DNA of 64,000 bases from Prorocentrum cordatum (GCA_963575745.1 CAUYUJ010014590.1:230001-294000); one strand, 5' to 3'. Shown: positions 19,326 to 30,394, counted from the stretch's first letter. Numbers and translations: made by a program. The notes: generated by a model not told the origin, from the sequence alone.

Positions 19326-19770
19326 GAGTACCAGTACGACTACGATTACTACTACAACACATACGACCACGACTCTTATTTCTGTTCTTGCTACTACTGC
19401 TACTAGTACTACCACGTCAATTACAACTACAACTACTACTACGACTATTTCTACGACTATGGCGATTATTATTATTACTGCTACTACTACTTCTACGACC
19501 ACTACTACTACGAGTACTATTTCCACGACTACTGTCACTATTATTTCCATTGCCACCACTGTTACTATTTCTAGTATTACTAGTATTACTACTACCATTT
19601 ATACTACAATTATTACTATGCTTTTTTAGCTACCCCAACCACTATTATTACTACTACTACCACTACGATTGCAAATACCAGGTCTAAGACTACTACCACA
19701 AATCGTAATAGTACTACGACTACGACTGCAAGTCTTACTGATTTTACTACATCCCTCACTGTCACATCCC
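18130..19770. repeat. Long (CTA)n/(TAC)n trinucleotide region
   Basis: About 1.6 kb of imperfect CTA repeats with several near-perfect cores (18355-18500, 19130-19330). Poly-Thr, poly-Leu, poly-Tyr and poly-Val frames are artefacts of the repeat. Confidence 0.95.
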
Positions 19771-20254
19771 ACGGGCGAACGTTTCTATCCCCCGGTTTCC
19801 TTTTGGAATTCGTTGCGCAGTGCCACGCATAATCGCCCCACGTTTATTTGTGAGCGCTTGTTGTATTCCTCCTTGGCGTAACGCTCGCTGCCTGAGGCAA
19901 CCCCTTCTCTCCCCCCGTCCGGGTAACGCCATCGCTCGTACTGGGTGGGGGGGTCTCACCCCCCCTACATGGGGGCAGACTGTGTTCAAAGGCGTGGCGT
20001 GGTGCTGAAAGCCATGCTGCTTCCGTGTTCATTAGCGTGATGTGGCGCTCGCAGGCTCCCCACCTGTTGCGGCGTTGGGCTCACAGGCATGACGTTGTGC
20101 CGAAAAGCTTGTTTCAGTGCCCACATGCTTGTTGTGCGTGTTGTGGCGCTTGCAGGCTATTACGGTGCGCGTAGGTCAGGCGGACTTACTCCCAAGGTGC
20201 CCTGCTCGGAGGGTGGCGGGTCGGGAGATCGATGTCGAGCGTCTTTCGGCTGGG
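19771..20254. other. No gene seen
   Basis: Contains a loose duplication around GTGGCGCTCGCAGGCT (20045) and GTGGCGCTTGCAGGCT (20142). No coding signal. Confidence 0.5.
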
Positions 20255-20450
20255 CGGGCGTTCGAAGTTGAACGCGACGCAGGGGCTCGGTTCTGGCCCG
20301 GAGACCCGAGACCCGCAGAAACGAGCACACGGCGCGAAATCGATATCGAAGATGGGTTTGATGACTTCAGGGTCCTCCAGGAGCAGAGATCGTTCAATAT
20401 TGAATTGTCCACGCGGCGTCAAAAACCAACGCCGACGTCTTTGCGAACCC
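20255..20450. mobile_element. Decayed relative of the 192-bp TA-flanked MITE
   Basis: Carries GGGCGTTCGAAGTTGAACGC and, later, GATCGTTCAATATTGAAT followed by GCGTCAAAAACCAACGCCGA, in the same order as the intact copies. The termini are not clear. Confidence 0.5.
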
Positions 20451-20809
20451 AGCGCAAGGGAGAAAGCGAAGACTTTCCGCCCCCCCAGCTCCTCCTACCT
20501 CCCTCCCGCACCCTGAATGCAAGCGTTGTTTTGAGAATTCCGCGGCGCTGGAGCTCTAGAACCCATCGTGAGGCTCCTGTTGTTCCTCCTGTTGCTGCTC
20601 CTCTTGCTCCTCCTGCTGTTCCTCCCCCCGTTCCATATTTTGAATTTCCTTACCTCAGCGAAGAGGAAGACGAAGCGAACAGGGAGGAGGAGGAGGAAGA
20701 GGAGGAGGTGGAGGAGAAGGAGATGAATGACGAGTCCTGAAGGCCTCCCTGGACTGGCGAGCCCCGCAAGGAGGCCTCGCAATGTACTAATGTGCTCTTT
20801 GGTACGTTT

Positions 20810-21135
20810 GGCATTTTGGTGTACGCAGGCGTTGTGGTGCACGGTGGCGTGCGTAGGCGCTGCGGTGCACATGGTTGTTGTGGTCTACACAGGCGCTGTG
20901 GTGTACATAAGCGCTCTGGTGCACGCAGGCAGCGAAATGTACGCAGGCGTGTCTGCGCACACGGCTGCTGCAGTTTACACAGACATTGCGGTGTACACAG
21001 GCGACGTGGTGTTGTGGCTCACGCGGCTGTTGAGGTGTACGGAGGCACTGCGGTGTGCACAGGCGGCGGTGTGTTGCACGCAGGCACTGGGCATTGTCGT
21101 GTACGCAGGGGCTGTGTTGCATACGGGCGATTGAT
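20810..21135. repeat. 18-bp tandem repeat, locus 1
   Basis: Degenerate units GGCGCTGTGGTGTACACA. The same family occurs reversed at 49680-49985 and forward at 50510-50830. It yields six-residue peptide repeats in open frames; I doubt they are translated. Confidence 0.8.
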
Positions 21136-21260
21136 GCGCTGGTGGCGCAGACGCATCTTGGCGGGTGCACGCCGCGTACGCCGTTACCGTTACCCTCCCT
21201 CTTGAACTCCCGCAGGTAGCGACCGTTACCCCAGAGGGAAACACAGGCTCACCTATTATA

Positions 21261-22260
21261 TTACGTACGACGCGGCACGTATACACGTTTGGCAGCCCAG
21301 TAGACGCGAAGCCAAGCCTTATACCTTAGCGTCACAAGTGGTATGCATAGTGCGGCTGCGTCTGAGCCATCGGGGAGCCAGCCCAGTTTCAGGACGTGGT
21401 CCAGGTAGTTGAAGGAACCTGTGGACTCTGGACAGCGTGGTCGCATTGCAAGTCAGAATAGCAAGATAAGGCTAATTAGCCAAGTGGACCGCATGGAACG
21501 GTGGGCATGTGGTGCGACCTTGGGGACTTCGAAGTGGCGCAGTGACAGCAGACGCAGGCCTAGAAACATGTTTGGCCACGTCGCGGCCCGTGCGCAACGT
21601 TTGGTGAGCAGTTGGTGGCACGCGCCGTCTGAGTCATGCGTCAGCACAGGGTGCGATAGTAGGACCGTTCACCAGCAGTGGCACCGTCGGAGGCCCGAGC
21701 AACGAACACAAGCGAGTGGCATGCGTTGTAGCCTGACCCTTAGTAGTCGTGGTGTTTGATCTCTTCTGTACGCGCGTCCATCGAATTCGAAGACCCGCCC
21801 TGACGCGGGGCACGTTCGCTGTCCGAAACCGTGGGGGGGACGCCATGGCGGCGGCCGAAAGCGATTGCTCGTTGTGGTACTGCGCGTGGTCATCTGGATG
21901 CGCGTCGAAGGTGGTCTGCGATAGTTTACGCAGCTCCATAACAAACGCATCTCGGGACCCGGGTTTGTCATACTTGCTGGTGGCGCGGGCCGCCTTCGGC
22001 CAGCGTTGGGCCGGTTCGCACTGGGAAATGTGGGGCGCGCGCACATCAGCCATGACCGTCAAATCATCGTCCTGCAGGGGGGAGAGAGAGAGAGAGAGAG
22101 AGACAGAGAGATCGTGCTCAACGTCTTCCCCGTGTCTTACTCTTGCCAGCGGAGTAGTGATGTAGTCAATGCGGTGGGTGGGTTCCTGGCCCCTCGCGCT
22201 GGCGGGCAACCAGGTGCCAGAGACTCTCGAGCAAGACTCTGAGAACTTTCGATGCCGCAC
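21261..22260 (-). CDS. Coding-like segments of uncertain strand
   Basis: On the minus strand three adjacent frames look natural: 21261-21446 (FNYLDHVLKLGWLPDGSD), 21453-21647 and 21634-22260 (GSRDAFVMELRKLSQTTFDA, HAQYHNEQSLSAAAMASPP). The plus strand at 21409-21759 also has a Trp/Arg-rich reading (RRRPRNMFGHVAARAQ) reminiscent of LINE C-terminal regions. I cannot choose. A (GA)n run at 22082-22110 interrupts the minus frame. Confidence 0.25.
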
Positions 22261-22269
22261 ATTGCTGCG

Positions 22270-23635
22270 TAGACTTTAGGAAAACCGATGTTTTGTCACG
22301 TTCTCTGTCTTTGGGGCGACGCTGCCGACGTTCCGATACGACCGAACCGAGAGTTTCGTTGGCATCGAGAAGGCAACAGGGTGGTTCGGGCTGCGATGGC
22401 CGCCCGATCGGGTCCTCGATCTGACTCTACCAATCGTGCATGTCTGCAGGAGTGCTGAGATAATGAGGGACTGAACAACACTTCCATGCGAAGCCCAGGT
22501 GCACAAATGTAAGCGATACGATGGCGGGACGGATAGGACAGCACATCACATGACGTGAGGAGAGAAGAGGAGAGGAACGGAAAGGAGGAGGGGGAGGTGC
22601 GGGGCGTGGGCTCGTCAAAACGACGACAGCACCACAGGATGGCTGGGTACAAATCCCGAGGGCAGGAGCAGGGGCGAGACGTGATGCAGCTCAATCCCAC
22701 TAAGCGGCGAGCCTCGGCCTCATCCTGACGGCCCCCGCAGCGCCTCGAGCCGCTGGCGCAGCGCGGCGCGCCCCCCGCACCGGCGATGGCGGCCGCCCAG
22801 CGGCACGCGCCGGCCGCGGCGGCGCGATGGGCGACCGCTTCGGGGCCCCAGCCGTGGCGACGCCCTGCGGCGGCGGCGCAGAGGCCTGCCCGCCGGACGC
22901 GTTTTTGTTTGAGATCATGTTGCAGCATGTTGATTGTACACATAGTACAAAAGTATGTAGATCGATAGATAGATCTACACAAAGTGTGTGCACGTACATA
23001 CTGTAACACAGATTCAGATGTCTTTTGTTGAAGGGGTCTGTATGTAAATCTCTTTGTGCACCGCTTGTGTACAAAACTATATCCATGGGTGCTGGCCAGA
23101 ATTTCAGCCGATTGAAGTCATATAGGAGTGTCTTCGGGGGGCGCCAGTTTTGGCCAGCCGTAAGGCCTTGTAGGGGAGCGTCGAGGAGCGAACCCTTGAC
23201 CCCGTCGCCCTCCCTCCCTCCATCCTGCCTCCCTCCCTGTCCTCCCTCCTCCCTGACATCCGCGGATTCTTGTTCGCTTCCGCTCCCCAGCCCCGGAGGT
23301 CCCGGCCGCTTCCCATAGGGTTTTTCTTTTGTCCTGGCGCCGTTTATGAGGGCCGTGGTGCCCAACAGCGGGCCCCACGGACCATGGATGCTGAGATCGA
23401 GGAAAACGCGTCGGACCTCGGCTCGGGCCGGGCGAAAGGGGGGGATAGCAAACGGGGGTTTGAGAATCAGTTCACGTAGCTGATTTTCCCGGCGCCTTCC
23501 GGCGCCGGGAGGCGCCCATGTATCGAGGAATTGGCCCGGCGACGGGGCCGAAGCCAGCTGCATGCAGCAGATTTCGCATCCCCCCCTTTCCCTATCCCCC
23601 CCTTTCGTTCGGCCCGATCGGCCTCCTCAGATGGA
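22270..23635. other. No confident gene
   Basis: A 287-codon minus frame (22700-23563) spans compositionally unrelated blocks, including a GATAGATAGAT run, and shows no domain. I treat it as chance. Confidence 0.45.
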
Positions 23636-23770
23636 CCCCCCATCGCCCACGGATCGCAGGCGCGGGCCCTGCGGCCCGTCCCGCCCAGGATCGCGTGGCC
23701 TCGCCATCGGGGGCCTCTCGCCCATCGCCGATCCATCGGCGCTGTACACGCTCCACCTCGACGCTTCCCC
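23636..23770. repeat. GATCGCCGATC-type dispersed repeat, degenerate
   Basis: CCCCCATCGCCCACGGATCG ... CCCATCGCCGATCCATCGGC resembles the repeats at 24835-24975 and 46520-46665. From 23770 to 24830 I see no gene; a short plus reading (RPERSALVLLLRACSLDSG, about 24010) is the only protein-like piece. Confidence 0.4.
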
Positions 23771-24834
23771 CCTTGAGTCAGAGCGTGAATTACCTACCCC
23801 GCTTTCGCTTCCAGGCAAAACCAAGCCATACCACGCGCCTCCTCGTCAAGCGGCCTGACCAGTACAGGCTGCAATTTGGCATCGTTTGGTATCTCTTGGA
23901 AGCGAGGGTGGTCAAAAGCGAGGTAGGTTTGTTTTCCCCCCCTTGAGCAGGCCCCCCCGCAGCGTTCCCCCTTCGCCCCGGCCGCGAGGGCGGGGACGTG
24001 ACGCCGTGGCGCCCCGAGCGGTCCGCGCTGGTGCTGCTGCTGCGCGCGTGCTCCCTGGACAGTGGGCTGCCGGCGCGCCCCCCGCGCGCCCCGCGCGCCC
24101 CCTTCGGCTGGCCACGCTCGGAGAGGTCAGAGGTCAGAGGACCTCCACTTCCTCCTCTCGGTGGGCTTATCAGTGACAGGCTAGAGGTTCGAGGTCTCGA
24201 GGTTTATGGACGTTTTCTTCGGTTCTCGGCGGTGTCCGAGCCGCGGGATGCATTCCAGCAGCTTCGCCTCGCCGAGGGCGTCTCAGGGGTGCCCGGATCG
24301 TCCTGAATGGTCGCCAGATGCCCGAGTTATGACCAAAAACCAGACCAAACGACGGTCTGATTTTTTAATTCGGGTGTTTTTCATAAGTTTCGGATTGGGC
24401 GCTCGTTTTCTGAAAACCAGGTATAACAATTTGGTCCTTGGCGAATGCATACTCCCACGGAAGGGGTCGGGATCTCTCAAGCCCATGATGAAATAATCAC
24501 ATCGTCGGAAGACTGGGCACCCTAGAGGGAGGGGGAAGAGGAGGGCAGAACGAGGAGGGGGGAGGGAGTGGTGGGAGGGCGCGGGCGGATGGAAGGGAGG
24601 ACAAGGGGGAGGATTGCGGCGGCGGCGGGCTTGCAGGCGAGGATGCACGATTAGACCTCGCATTCCTGCCTCTCGGCCCATCCCAGCCCTGAGCCCTCCT
24701 AGCCACGGGCCATGGGCTTCCAACTTAGGCTTGGATTTCGGCGTCCTGCGGCATGGCATTCTCACCGCGCTTTCGTACGACCCGGTCGTACTGCAGCAGT
24801 CAACGGCCAGGATAGGGGGGATGGGCTCAGGGGG

Positions 24835-24975
24835 GGTGCATCGACCCCCAGACGCCCATCGATCGCCGACAGGGGCTTGATAGCCCGTAGCCCACCCAGC
24901 TGATGAGCCTGCGGGCTCGCTGACGAGGGCCCGTCGCCGATCTATCGGCGATGCGTCGCCGATTCCAGGTCGTTG
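24835..24975. repeat. GATCGCCGATC-type dispersed repeat
   Basis: GGTGCATCGACCCCCAGACG ... CTATCGGCGATGCGTCGCCG has the same order of words as 46520-46665 (GCATCGACCCCCAATCGCCC ... CTATCGGCGATGTACCGCCG). Confidence 0.65.
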
Positions 24976-25094
24976 TTTCAAGGGCGCCCTTGAGGGCGCG
25001 AAGTTATTCGCGCTTGGCGCTTCGCGGTTCGGCTCCGATTTCTCCTCGTCCTCCTCTTCGCCCCTGGGAGGCGCGAGAGCGCGAAGTTATTCGC

Positions 25095-25127
25095 ACTTCG
25101 CGCTTCGCGCAGCGCGAAGCGCGAAGT
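25095..25127. other. Perfect 15-bp hairpin
   Basis: ACTTCGCGCTTCGCG (25095-25109), a 3-nt loop, and its exact reverse complement (25113-25127). Related GCGAAGTTATTCGC words precede it at 25000-25095. It is not followed by a T-run, and no gene ends here. Confidence 0.8.
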
Positions 25128-25314
25128 TGGGAGCCCTTATTGTTTCTCCCCAGCTGAGCCAGTCCATCTCTATCGCTGCCCCTCTGATGAAGGATGCAGG
25201 GCTGGCCAGGCCCTGCGCGCTGCGAGCTCTCGCGGCGAAGGGGGGGCCGTCCACCGAAAGTAGGGGCCCCGCTCGCGGACGCAACTGTGTCTGGGAGTTT
25301 GGGTTGGGCCCTTG

Positions 25315-25390
25315 CGGAGGAGGAGGAGGAGGAGGAGGAGGAGGAGGAGGAGGAGGAGGAGGACGTGGACGAGGACGAGGAGGAGGAGCC
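25315..25390. repeat. (GGA)n microsatellite
   Basis: About 75 bp of GGA passing into GACGAGGAC. Confidence 0.95.
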
Positions 25391-25529
25391 TTTGGATGAG
25401 CCGGAAGGCGGTGGGGGAGAGCCAGGGTGTCTGCGGTTCTGTCGTTTCTGTTTGTTCGGTCGGTGTTCGGCTGTGTTGTCGCCATGGACGGTCTCCCTCC
25501 ATTGTTCCTCAATTGAGCTCACCATGTTG

Positions 25530-25970
25530 CCCGTTGCTCGGAGGATTCGCGGGTTCCTCGGGTTCCCCGGGTTCCCCTCCCCCAGTGCATCTGTTCGTTG
25601 CTTTGCCCGTTTCTCGGAGGTTCTCTGAGTGTTCCTTGGGTTTCCCGCCTCTGGTTCCCCGCCACTGGTGCCTCCTATTCTTAATTTGCCCGTTTCTCGG
25701 AGGTTCCCCTGGTTCCCTGGGTTATCCGCCCCAGGGTTCCCCGGGATTTCCGTCCCCAGTGCCTCCTATTGTTGCGTTGCCCGTTCCCGGGGGGTTCGCC
25801 GGGTTCTCCGTCCCCGGTGCCTCATGCCTGACAATGCCAAGCTTTGCGAGGCAATGCCGAACCTCATGACTATCAAGCGGGGCCAAGCAATGCAAAGCAA
25901 TGCAATGCAATGCCATGCAATGCCAAGCATTGCCTAGCAATGCCAAGCAATACTAAGCACTGCGCCCATG
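25530..25970. repeat. Two short tandem repeats
   Basis: 25530-25835 holds about four degenerate ~80-bp units with GTTCCCCGGGTT and TTGCCCGTTTCTCGGAGG. 25840-25970 is a run of GCAATGCCAA-type decamers. 25970-26235 holds no gene I recognise. Confidence 0.75.
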
Positions 25971-26235
25971 CAATAGAAACTTTACCCTAATTGGTGTGTG
26001 CCGGGTTGATTGTTTGTTGTTGAAAGATGTCAAGACCATTGCACGCGGTTCCAAGCGCGAGTCGCATGTCGGAAGCCACCGACCCTCAAGATTGTGACTT
26101 TGGGGCGTTTTGCAAACCATCCTGAGGTGTTGGGTCCTCGTTTTGAAATGAGTGCTCCGCGTTTTCCTCTCCTCCCCCCCCTCGTCCTCTCTCTTCCCTG
26201 CTTCCATCTCGGCCTCTGTCCTCCGCGTGTTCATT

Positions 26236-26525
26236 ACGGGACACCTCTCACACGTTTCGTGGCCCCAGAGGGAGCTCCACCGAGGGCCCCAGTGGCAGGG
26301 TTCGCATGGGATTCCCCGCCCATTCCGACACCCCCCTCACACGTTCCGTGGCCCCACAGGCCCATGTGGAACTTCACCGTAGGCCTCAGTGGCAGGGTTC
26401 GCATGCGGTTCCCCGGCCATGTCTGCATACCCCTCTCACGTTTCGTGGCCCCAGAGCTCGACCGAAGGCCTCAGTGGCAGGGTTCGCATGCGGTCCCCGC
26501 CCGTTCCAGCAAACCTCTCACATTC
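26236..26525. repeat. ~88-bp tandem array, left part
   Basis: Three to four units built of CCCTCACACGTTTCGTGGCC, GGGAGCTCCACCGA, GGCCCCAGTGGCAGGGTTCG and CATGGGATTCCCCGCCCAT. The array stops abruptly at 26525 and resumes at 27583 with the same unit, so the DNA between is an insertion. Confidence 0.85.
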
Positions 26526-26854
26526 TTTTTCCAGCGAAGACGTAGCCCAGTGGCACGACACGACAGAGGAGCGACAGACGACGGACGAAAGGCAGTGGGC
26601 GCCGCAGGCGAGGGGATGGGCGGGGAGGAGGACGGGGAGAAGGGCACGCGGGGTGCGCCCGCGCCCCTGCTCAGCCTCGGCCAGCGCGCCCAAGCGGCGC
26701 CGCGGCCGCGCCCGCGCCCGCGACATCAGCTTCTCGGCCGCAGCCTGGAGCGCAGCTATAGCGCCCGGGCGTCGGGGTCGCCGGCTGCTGCAGCAGCAGA
26801 GCCGGCGACCGCGCCCCGTGCGCGGCGCCGCCACAGGGCGCACAGGCCAGCTGC

Positions 26855-27523
26855 CTACGCGCGCAGCGCCGCGGCCCACGCGGCCGCGCCGCCGTCGAGG
26901 GGTCCGCTCCTCGGGATCGCTCCAAGCGCCGGCGCTGGCGCCTGCGCCGCTCCTGTGGGGGGCTGCGGCGCGTCCTCGCCCGGCACTGCACCGGCGCAGG
27001 TCATGGCCGGCGTAGTCTGCGCCGGGCTCGCTGCCCAGCTGCGGACGCGCCTGCGCGGCCCCGGGGCTGGCCTCTCCTCCCAGCCGCCCTGCTGCGCCCT
27101 CCGCCTCCGCGACGGGGCCTGCGGGGCTGCCGTCGCTGCTGCCTTCGGTGTCGCAGCCCGCTGCTGCTCCGAGGCAGCCTGCCTCGCCGCCAGCCGGGCC
27201 TTCACAGGCAGCAAGGCCGCCTTGCGCAGTGCCGACACCAGCTTCCTCGGCGCTCCCCATGGGCCTCCTGGCCCCCTCGGTGCAGGGCCCCTGCGAGGGC
27301 CCGCCGAGGTGGCTTGTCCCTCCCAGCAGTTCAAGGTTCTGGCGCCGTCGGGGCTCGGAAACTCCAGCCCCAGCCAGCGGGCATCGGAACCACGCTTGCA
27401 AGCCCGCTGCCCACGCCTCGGCGTGGCCGCCCTCCTGCATGCAGGTCCGTTCAGCGCAAGCCTATCCAGCGCGGCCCGCGCGTCGATCTTCAAGCATTGC
27501 GTGTCGGCCACCAGGCACGACAC
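26855..27523 (-). CDS. Open frame inside the retrocopy
   Basis: About 222 codons starting 38 nt after the leader copy, without an ATG at its head. It is Ala/Arg/Pro-rich with one helical part (APRKLVSALRKAALLPVKAR). A competing minus frame from an ATG at 27440 is longer but runs past the insert into the array, so it cannot be the original reading. No family recognised. The region is very GC-rich, which inflates open frames. Confidence 0.3.
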   Translation of the reverse strand: MSCLVADTQCLKIDARAALDRLALNGPACRRAATPRRGQRACKRGSDARWLGLEFPSPDGARTLNCWEGQATSAGPRRGPAPRGPGGPWGAPRKLVSALRKAALLPVKARLAARQAASEQQRAATPKAAATAAPQAPSRRRRAQQGGWEERPAPGPRRRVRSWAASPAQTTPAMTCAGAVPGEDAPQPPTGAAQAPAPALGAIPRSGPLDGGAAAWAAALRA

Positions 27524-27560
27524 TCAAGCACACGAATCTCCACCCCCCCGATGAGGGGTA

Positions 27561-27582
27561 TTTGAGCCAAGATGGCTAAGGT
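27561..27582 (-). other. Relict dinoflagellate spliced leader
   Basis: Read on the minus strand, these 22 nt match the dinoflagellate leader (DinoSL, D at position 1) at 19 positions. The differences are G4 to T, T12 to C and G22 to A; the core TAGCCAT and TTGGCTCAA are intact. There is no GT donor directly after it, so it is a leader copied from an mRNA, not an SL RNA gene. Confidence 0.75.
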
Positions 27583-27720
27583 CGGCACACCCCTCACACG
27601 TTTCGTGGCCCCACAGGGAGCTCCACCGAAGGCCCCAGTGGCGGGGTTCGCATGGGATTCCCCGCCCATGTCGGCACACCCTTCACACGCTCCGTGGCCC
27701 CATAGGGAGCTCCAACGAGG
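27583..27720. repeat. ~88-bp tandem array, right part
   Basis: One and a half further units (CGGCACACCCCTCACACG, GTGGCCCCACAGGGAGCTCC) follow the insert immediately. Confidence 0.85.
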
Positions 27721-27857
27721 GCGACGCCACAACGTGACACTCACAGCTGCATATGGTTGGGTCATTCGTCAGGGGTGTGATTCAGGATCGTAGTTCAAAG
27801 AATGCCTGAGGCTGAACCACGGACCCAACCTGTGGACGTTCATTAGTAGAGTGACAA

Positions 27858-28050
27858 AAGAAGAGGACGACGAGGGGGAGGAGGAGGAGGACGAAGAGGA
27901 GGAGGACGAGGAGGAGGACAAGGAGGAGGTGGAGGAGAAGGAGGAGGAGGAGAAGGAGGAGGAGGAGGAGGAGGAGGAGGAGAGGAAGGGGTAGAGGAAG
28001 GAAGGAGGAGGAGGACGGGACGAGGAGGACGGGAGGAGGATGAGAAGGCA
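27858..28050. repeat. (GGA)n-rich tract
   Basis: GGAGGAGGA with GACGAG and AAGG interruptions, about 190 bp. No gene. Confidence 0.9.
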
Positions 28051-28196
28051 TGGGGGAAGGGGGAGGAGGGATCGTGCCACGGCGGGCGCCCCAAGGAGTC
28101 TGGGCTGACCGAGCTCTGGGCGGAGACGTCGGACGGCGGCACATCCCACCTCTCTCTCTGTCTCTCTTTGCTGTGCATATAGCCCGCTCCCCCGGA

Positions 28197-28388
28197 TACG
28201 GTAGGTTTGCGTCGTGTCGACCAGCGGCGACCCCAGCGCGGGCGTTCAAGGTTGAACGCCACCGGCGACCCAGAATCGATCGATGTTGAACGATCGGACG
28301 TTGCGGCAGCGGCCGATCGTTCAAGGTTGAACGATCCCTGCGGTGTCAAAAACCAACGCTGGGGTCGGCACGACACGAACCTGCCGTA
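28197..28388. mobile_element. 192-bp TA-flanked MITE, copy 2
   Basis: The same length, termini and nested palindromes as 1595-1786, with only a few substitutions, and TA at both edges (28197-28198, 28387-28388). The close match suggests recent activity. Confidence 0.8.
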
Positions 28389-28550
28389 ATCATTATACCC
28401 CTCCTTAACACCTGAGTCGTTCTTGTCCCTGGCCAATACGGATTCGATCAGGGAAGAGGGGCGGCAAGGCCGACCTTTGTTTTCGCGGGGGAAAGTTGCG
28501 AACCGAAGTTGCGATCTTCTTATGTCGAGTAGCAAGGACTTCTGAGGAAT

Positions 28551-28990
28551 CCGATGGATGTCCTCATGGATCCATGCCCCAAGGAGTCCTATGGATGTCC
28601 TAAGGATTCCTATGGATTTCCTCCGGAATCCGATGGATCACCTGAGGATCTCTCTTCCCCCTCCTCCTTACGCGCCCAGCCCGAACTTGTTTGTCCCCGC
28701 TGTTGTTTGTCACCGCAAATGAGCCAGCATGGACTCCTGAACATGCGCTGCTGAACATGATTAAATACATATTTGAGTTTCACGACTAAGCGACCTAGGT
28801 TCCCGAACCGATTGTTTTCTTTTGCAAAGCCGGTCCTGGGTCTTCTCCTCCTCATCTTGCTGATTTACTTCAGGCTTCCGAAGGATGTCCTATAAATTTC
28901 TGGAGGATTTCTATTGATGTCCTAAGGCATCCGATGGATCGTAGAGGGACGCCTGTACATGTCCGCCGGAATCCTCAGGATTTCTGAAAG
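28551..28990. repeat. Degenerate TCCTATGGAT repeats
   Basis: Words such as AAGGATTCCTATGGA, TCCGATGGAT and GATGTCCTAAGG recur in two blocks (28551-28650 and 28870-28990). No gene between. 28990-29340 is A/T-richer, with ATCATC, (TA)n and (TC)n runs. Confidence 0.65.
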
Positions 28991-29379
28991 GATTTTTTTA
29001 ATTGTTGTCTCTAAATATTCTGATTTAAGTCCAGGATCATCTTGATCATCATCATCATCGTCAGCATCTTCATCATTATGCTGAGATCTTTGGGAAAACG
29101 TCTACTATTATCCCTCCTGGGCCTCGAACTTTATTATCGCCAGGGGATTCATATCAGGAGCAGTGTACATGTTTTATAGGTATTTTCATTTACATGTTAT
29201 TCAAATGTATATATATATATGTATAGTATCTACGTGCACAAACATGTGTGTCTCTCTCTCTCTCTCCCTCTACGTAGCTCTCCCTACAGAGTAGTGGGGA
29301 TCATGAGGATCGAGTAGGATCGACGAAGATCGCGGAGCAGCATATGAACCGATGTAGATCGAGAGGAGGTTGGAGGAGT

Positions 29380-29460
29380 AGCAGGAGGAGGAGGAGGACG
29401 AGGAGGAGGAGGAGGAGGAGGAAGAGGAGGAGGAGGAGGGGGAGGAGGAGAAGGATGAGG
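29380..29460. repeat. (GGA)n microsatellite
   Basis: GGAGGAGGA, about 80 bp. Confidence 0.95.
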
Positions 29461-29466
29461 CTGTGC

Positions 29467-30394
29467 GATACCTGCAACAACTACCCCACACCATTCGACG
29501 ACCCTCCGAAGCCATCCGTAATTCTCTCTGGAATAAGATGCAAATCGCCCGACACCGTTAGACACGTTCAATACGCCCTTGACACTCTCGAAGCTCATAC
29601 CATCCCAAGCGCTTGGAATCCATCCTGACCCCTGCCAACCCCCTGCCAATCCCTCCCCTAAACTCTTCCTAGATGCTCGGACCCCCAACGAAACATTCCC
29701 GAACCCACAGCCCAGGTCCAGGTTGCAAAGTCAAGGGTGTGCTGATTGTGTCCTGTCAATCGCGCCTCATGTCTCCTCTATGCCTGCTGCACAAGCTGCC
29801 TTCGGAAAAGACTTCTGTCTTCCTGCGTGTCCTCTGAGCCCTAGCTATACTGAAAATTGCCCTAACCCCTCCGACACCCAGGGGCACTACTGTTTAGCGG
29901 GGATGAGCCCAGGGGCCCCCCAATCGCCCCTTGTCGCCGTCAGGTGCCGTCTGGCTTCTCACTCGAGGGCCTGCCGCCGATCCATCGGCGTGCCGCTCCC
30001 AGCAGGCCCATGCCCCCCCCCCCCCCCCCCCCGGCGCCCTGGCCCCTCTCCTGCAGCCCGCTCCCGGCGGCAGGCAGGTGACCCGCAGCCCGCCCACGAG
30101 GCGCCCCTCCTCCAGGGGGCGCCGGGCCGGGGCCGGCTGCCCCCGCCGGCCCGGGCGCCGCCGGCCCACGGCCGGCCCGCCGCGCGCACCGCCCGCGCGG
30201 CCCCCCGCAGAACGGGACCCGGAGTGTTCGTAAAACGGCGCGAAGAGCGGGACGAAATCGGATCGGGACATCTCGAAGTCTCCGAGGATCGGCGGGTTTG
30301 GAGGATGTATCGGGCGCCGCGCCGCTCCAGAGCGTTTCCGAGAGCGTTCCTGAACCCTCTGGATCGATTTGTCCCGACCCTAGCCCTGTTTTGA
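29467..30394 (+). CDS. Weak coding candidate, two overlapping frames
   Basis: 29467-29628 reads CNNYPTPFDDPPKPSVILSG and ends HTIPSAWNPS. A second frame, 29579-30394, contains GCADCVLSIAPHVSS and KDFCLPACPLSPSYTENCPN, then a Pro/Arg-rich GC block with a C-homopolymer (30010-30032), then PGVFVKRREERDEIGSG. The Cys spacing is suggestive, but I know no matching domain. Confidence 0.25.

Larger units (their letters stand above)
26526..27582 (-). mobile_element. Retroposed cDNA carrying a relict spliced leader
   Basis: About 1.06 kb interrupts the ~88-bp array. Its 5' end (27582, minus strand) is a spliced-leader copy. Its 3' end (26526 region) reads GGAAAAAGAA, a possible poly(A) remnant. The 15 bp outside each end are alike (AGCAAACCTCTCACA and GGCACACCCCTCACA, 12/15), as a target duplication would be, although the array unit itself could explain this. 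An mRNA reverse-transcribed and inserted is the simplest account. Confidence 0.65.

Noticed and set aside
18102-19687. Poly-Thr, poly-Leu and poly-Val proteins
   Set aside because: Direct translation of the (CTA)n repeat.
22700-23563. 287-codon minus-strand ORF
   Set aside because: It crosses a GATA microsatellite and unrelated composition blocks and shows no domain.
26436-27440. 334-codon minus-strand ORF with ATG at 27440
   Set aside because: It continues past the insert edge into the ~88-bp array, so it cannot be the native reading of the retrocopy; it is probably a GC-driven open frame.
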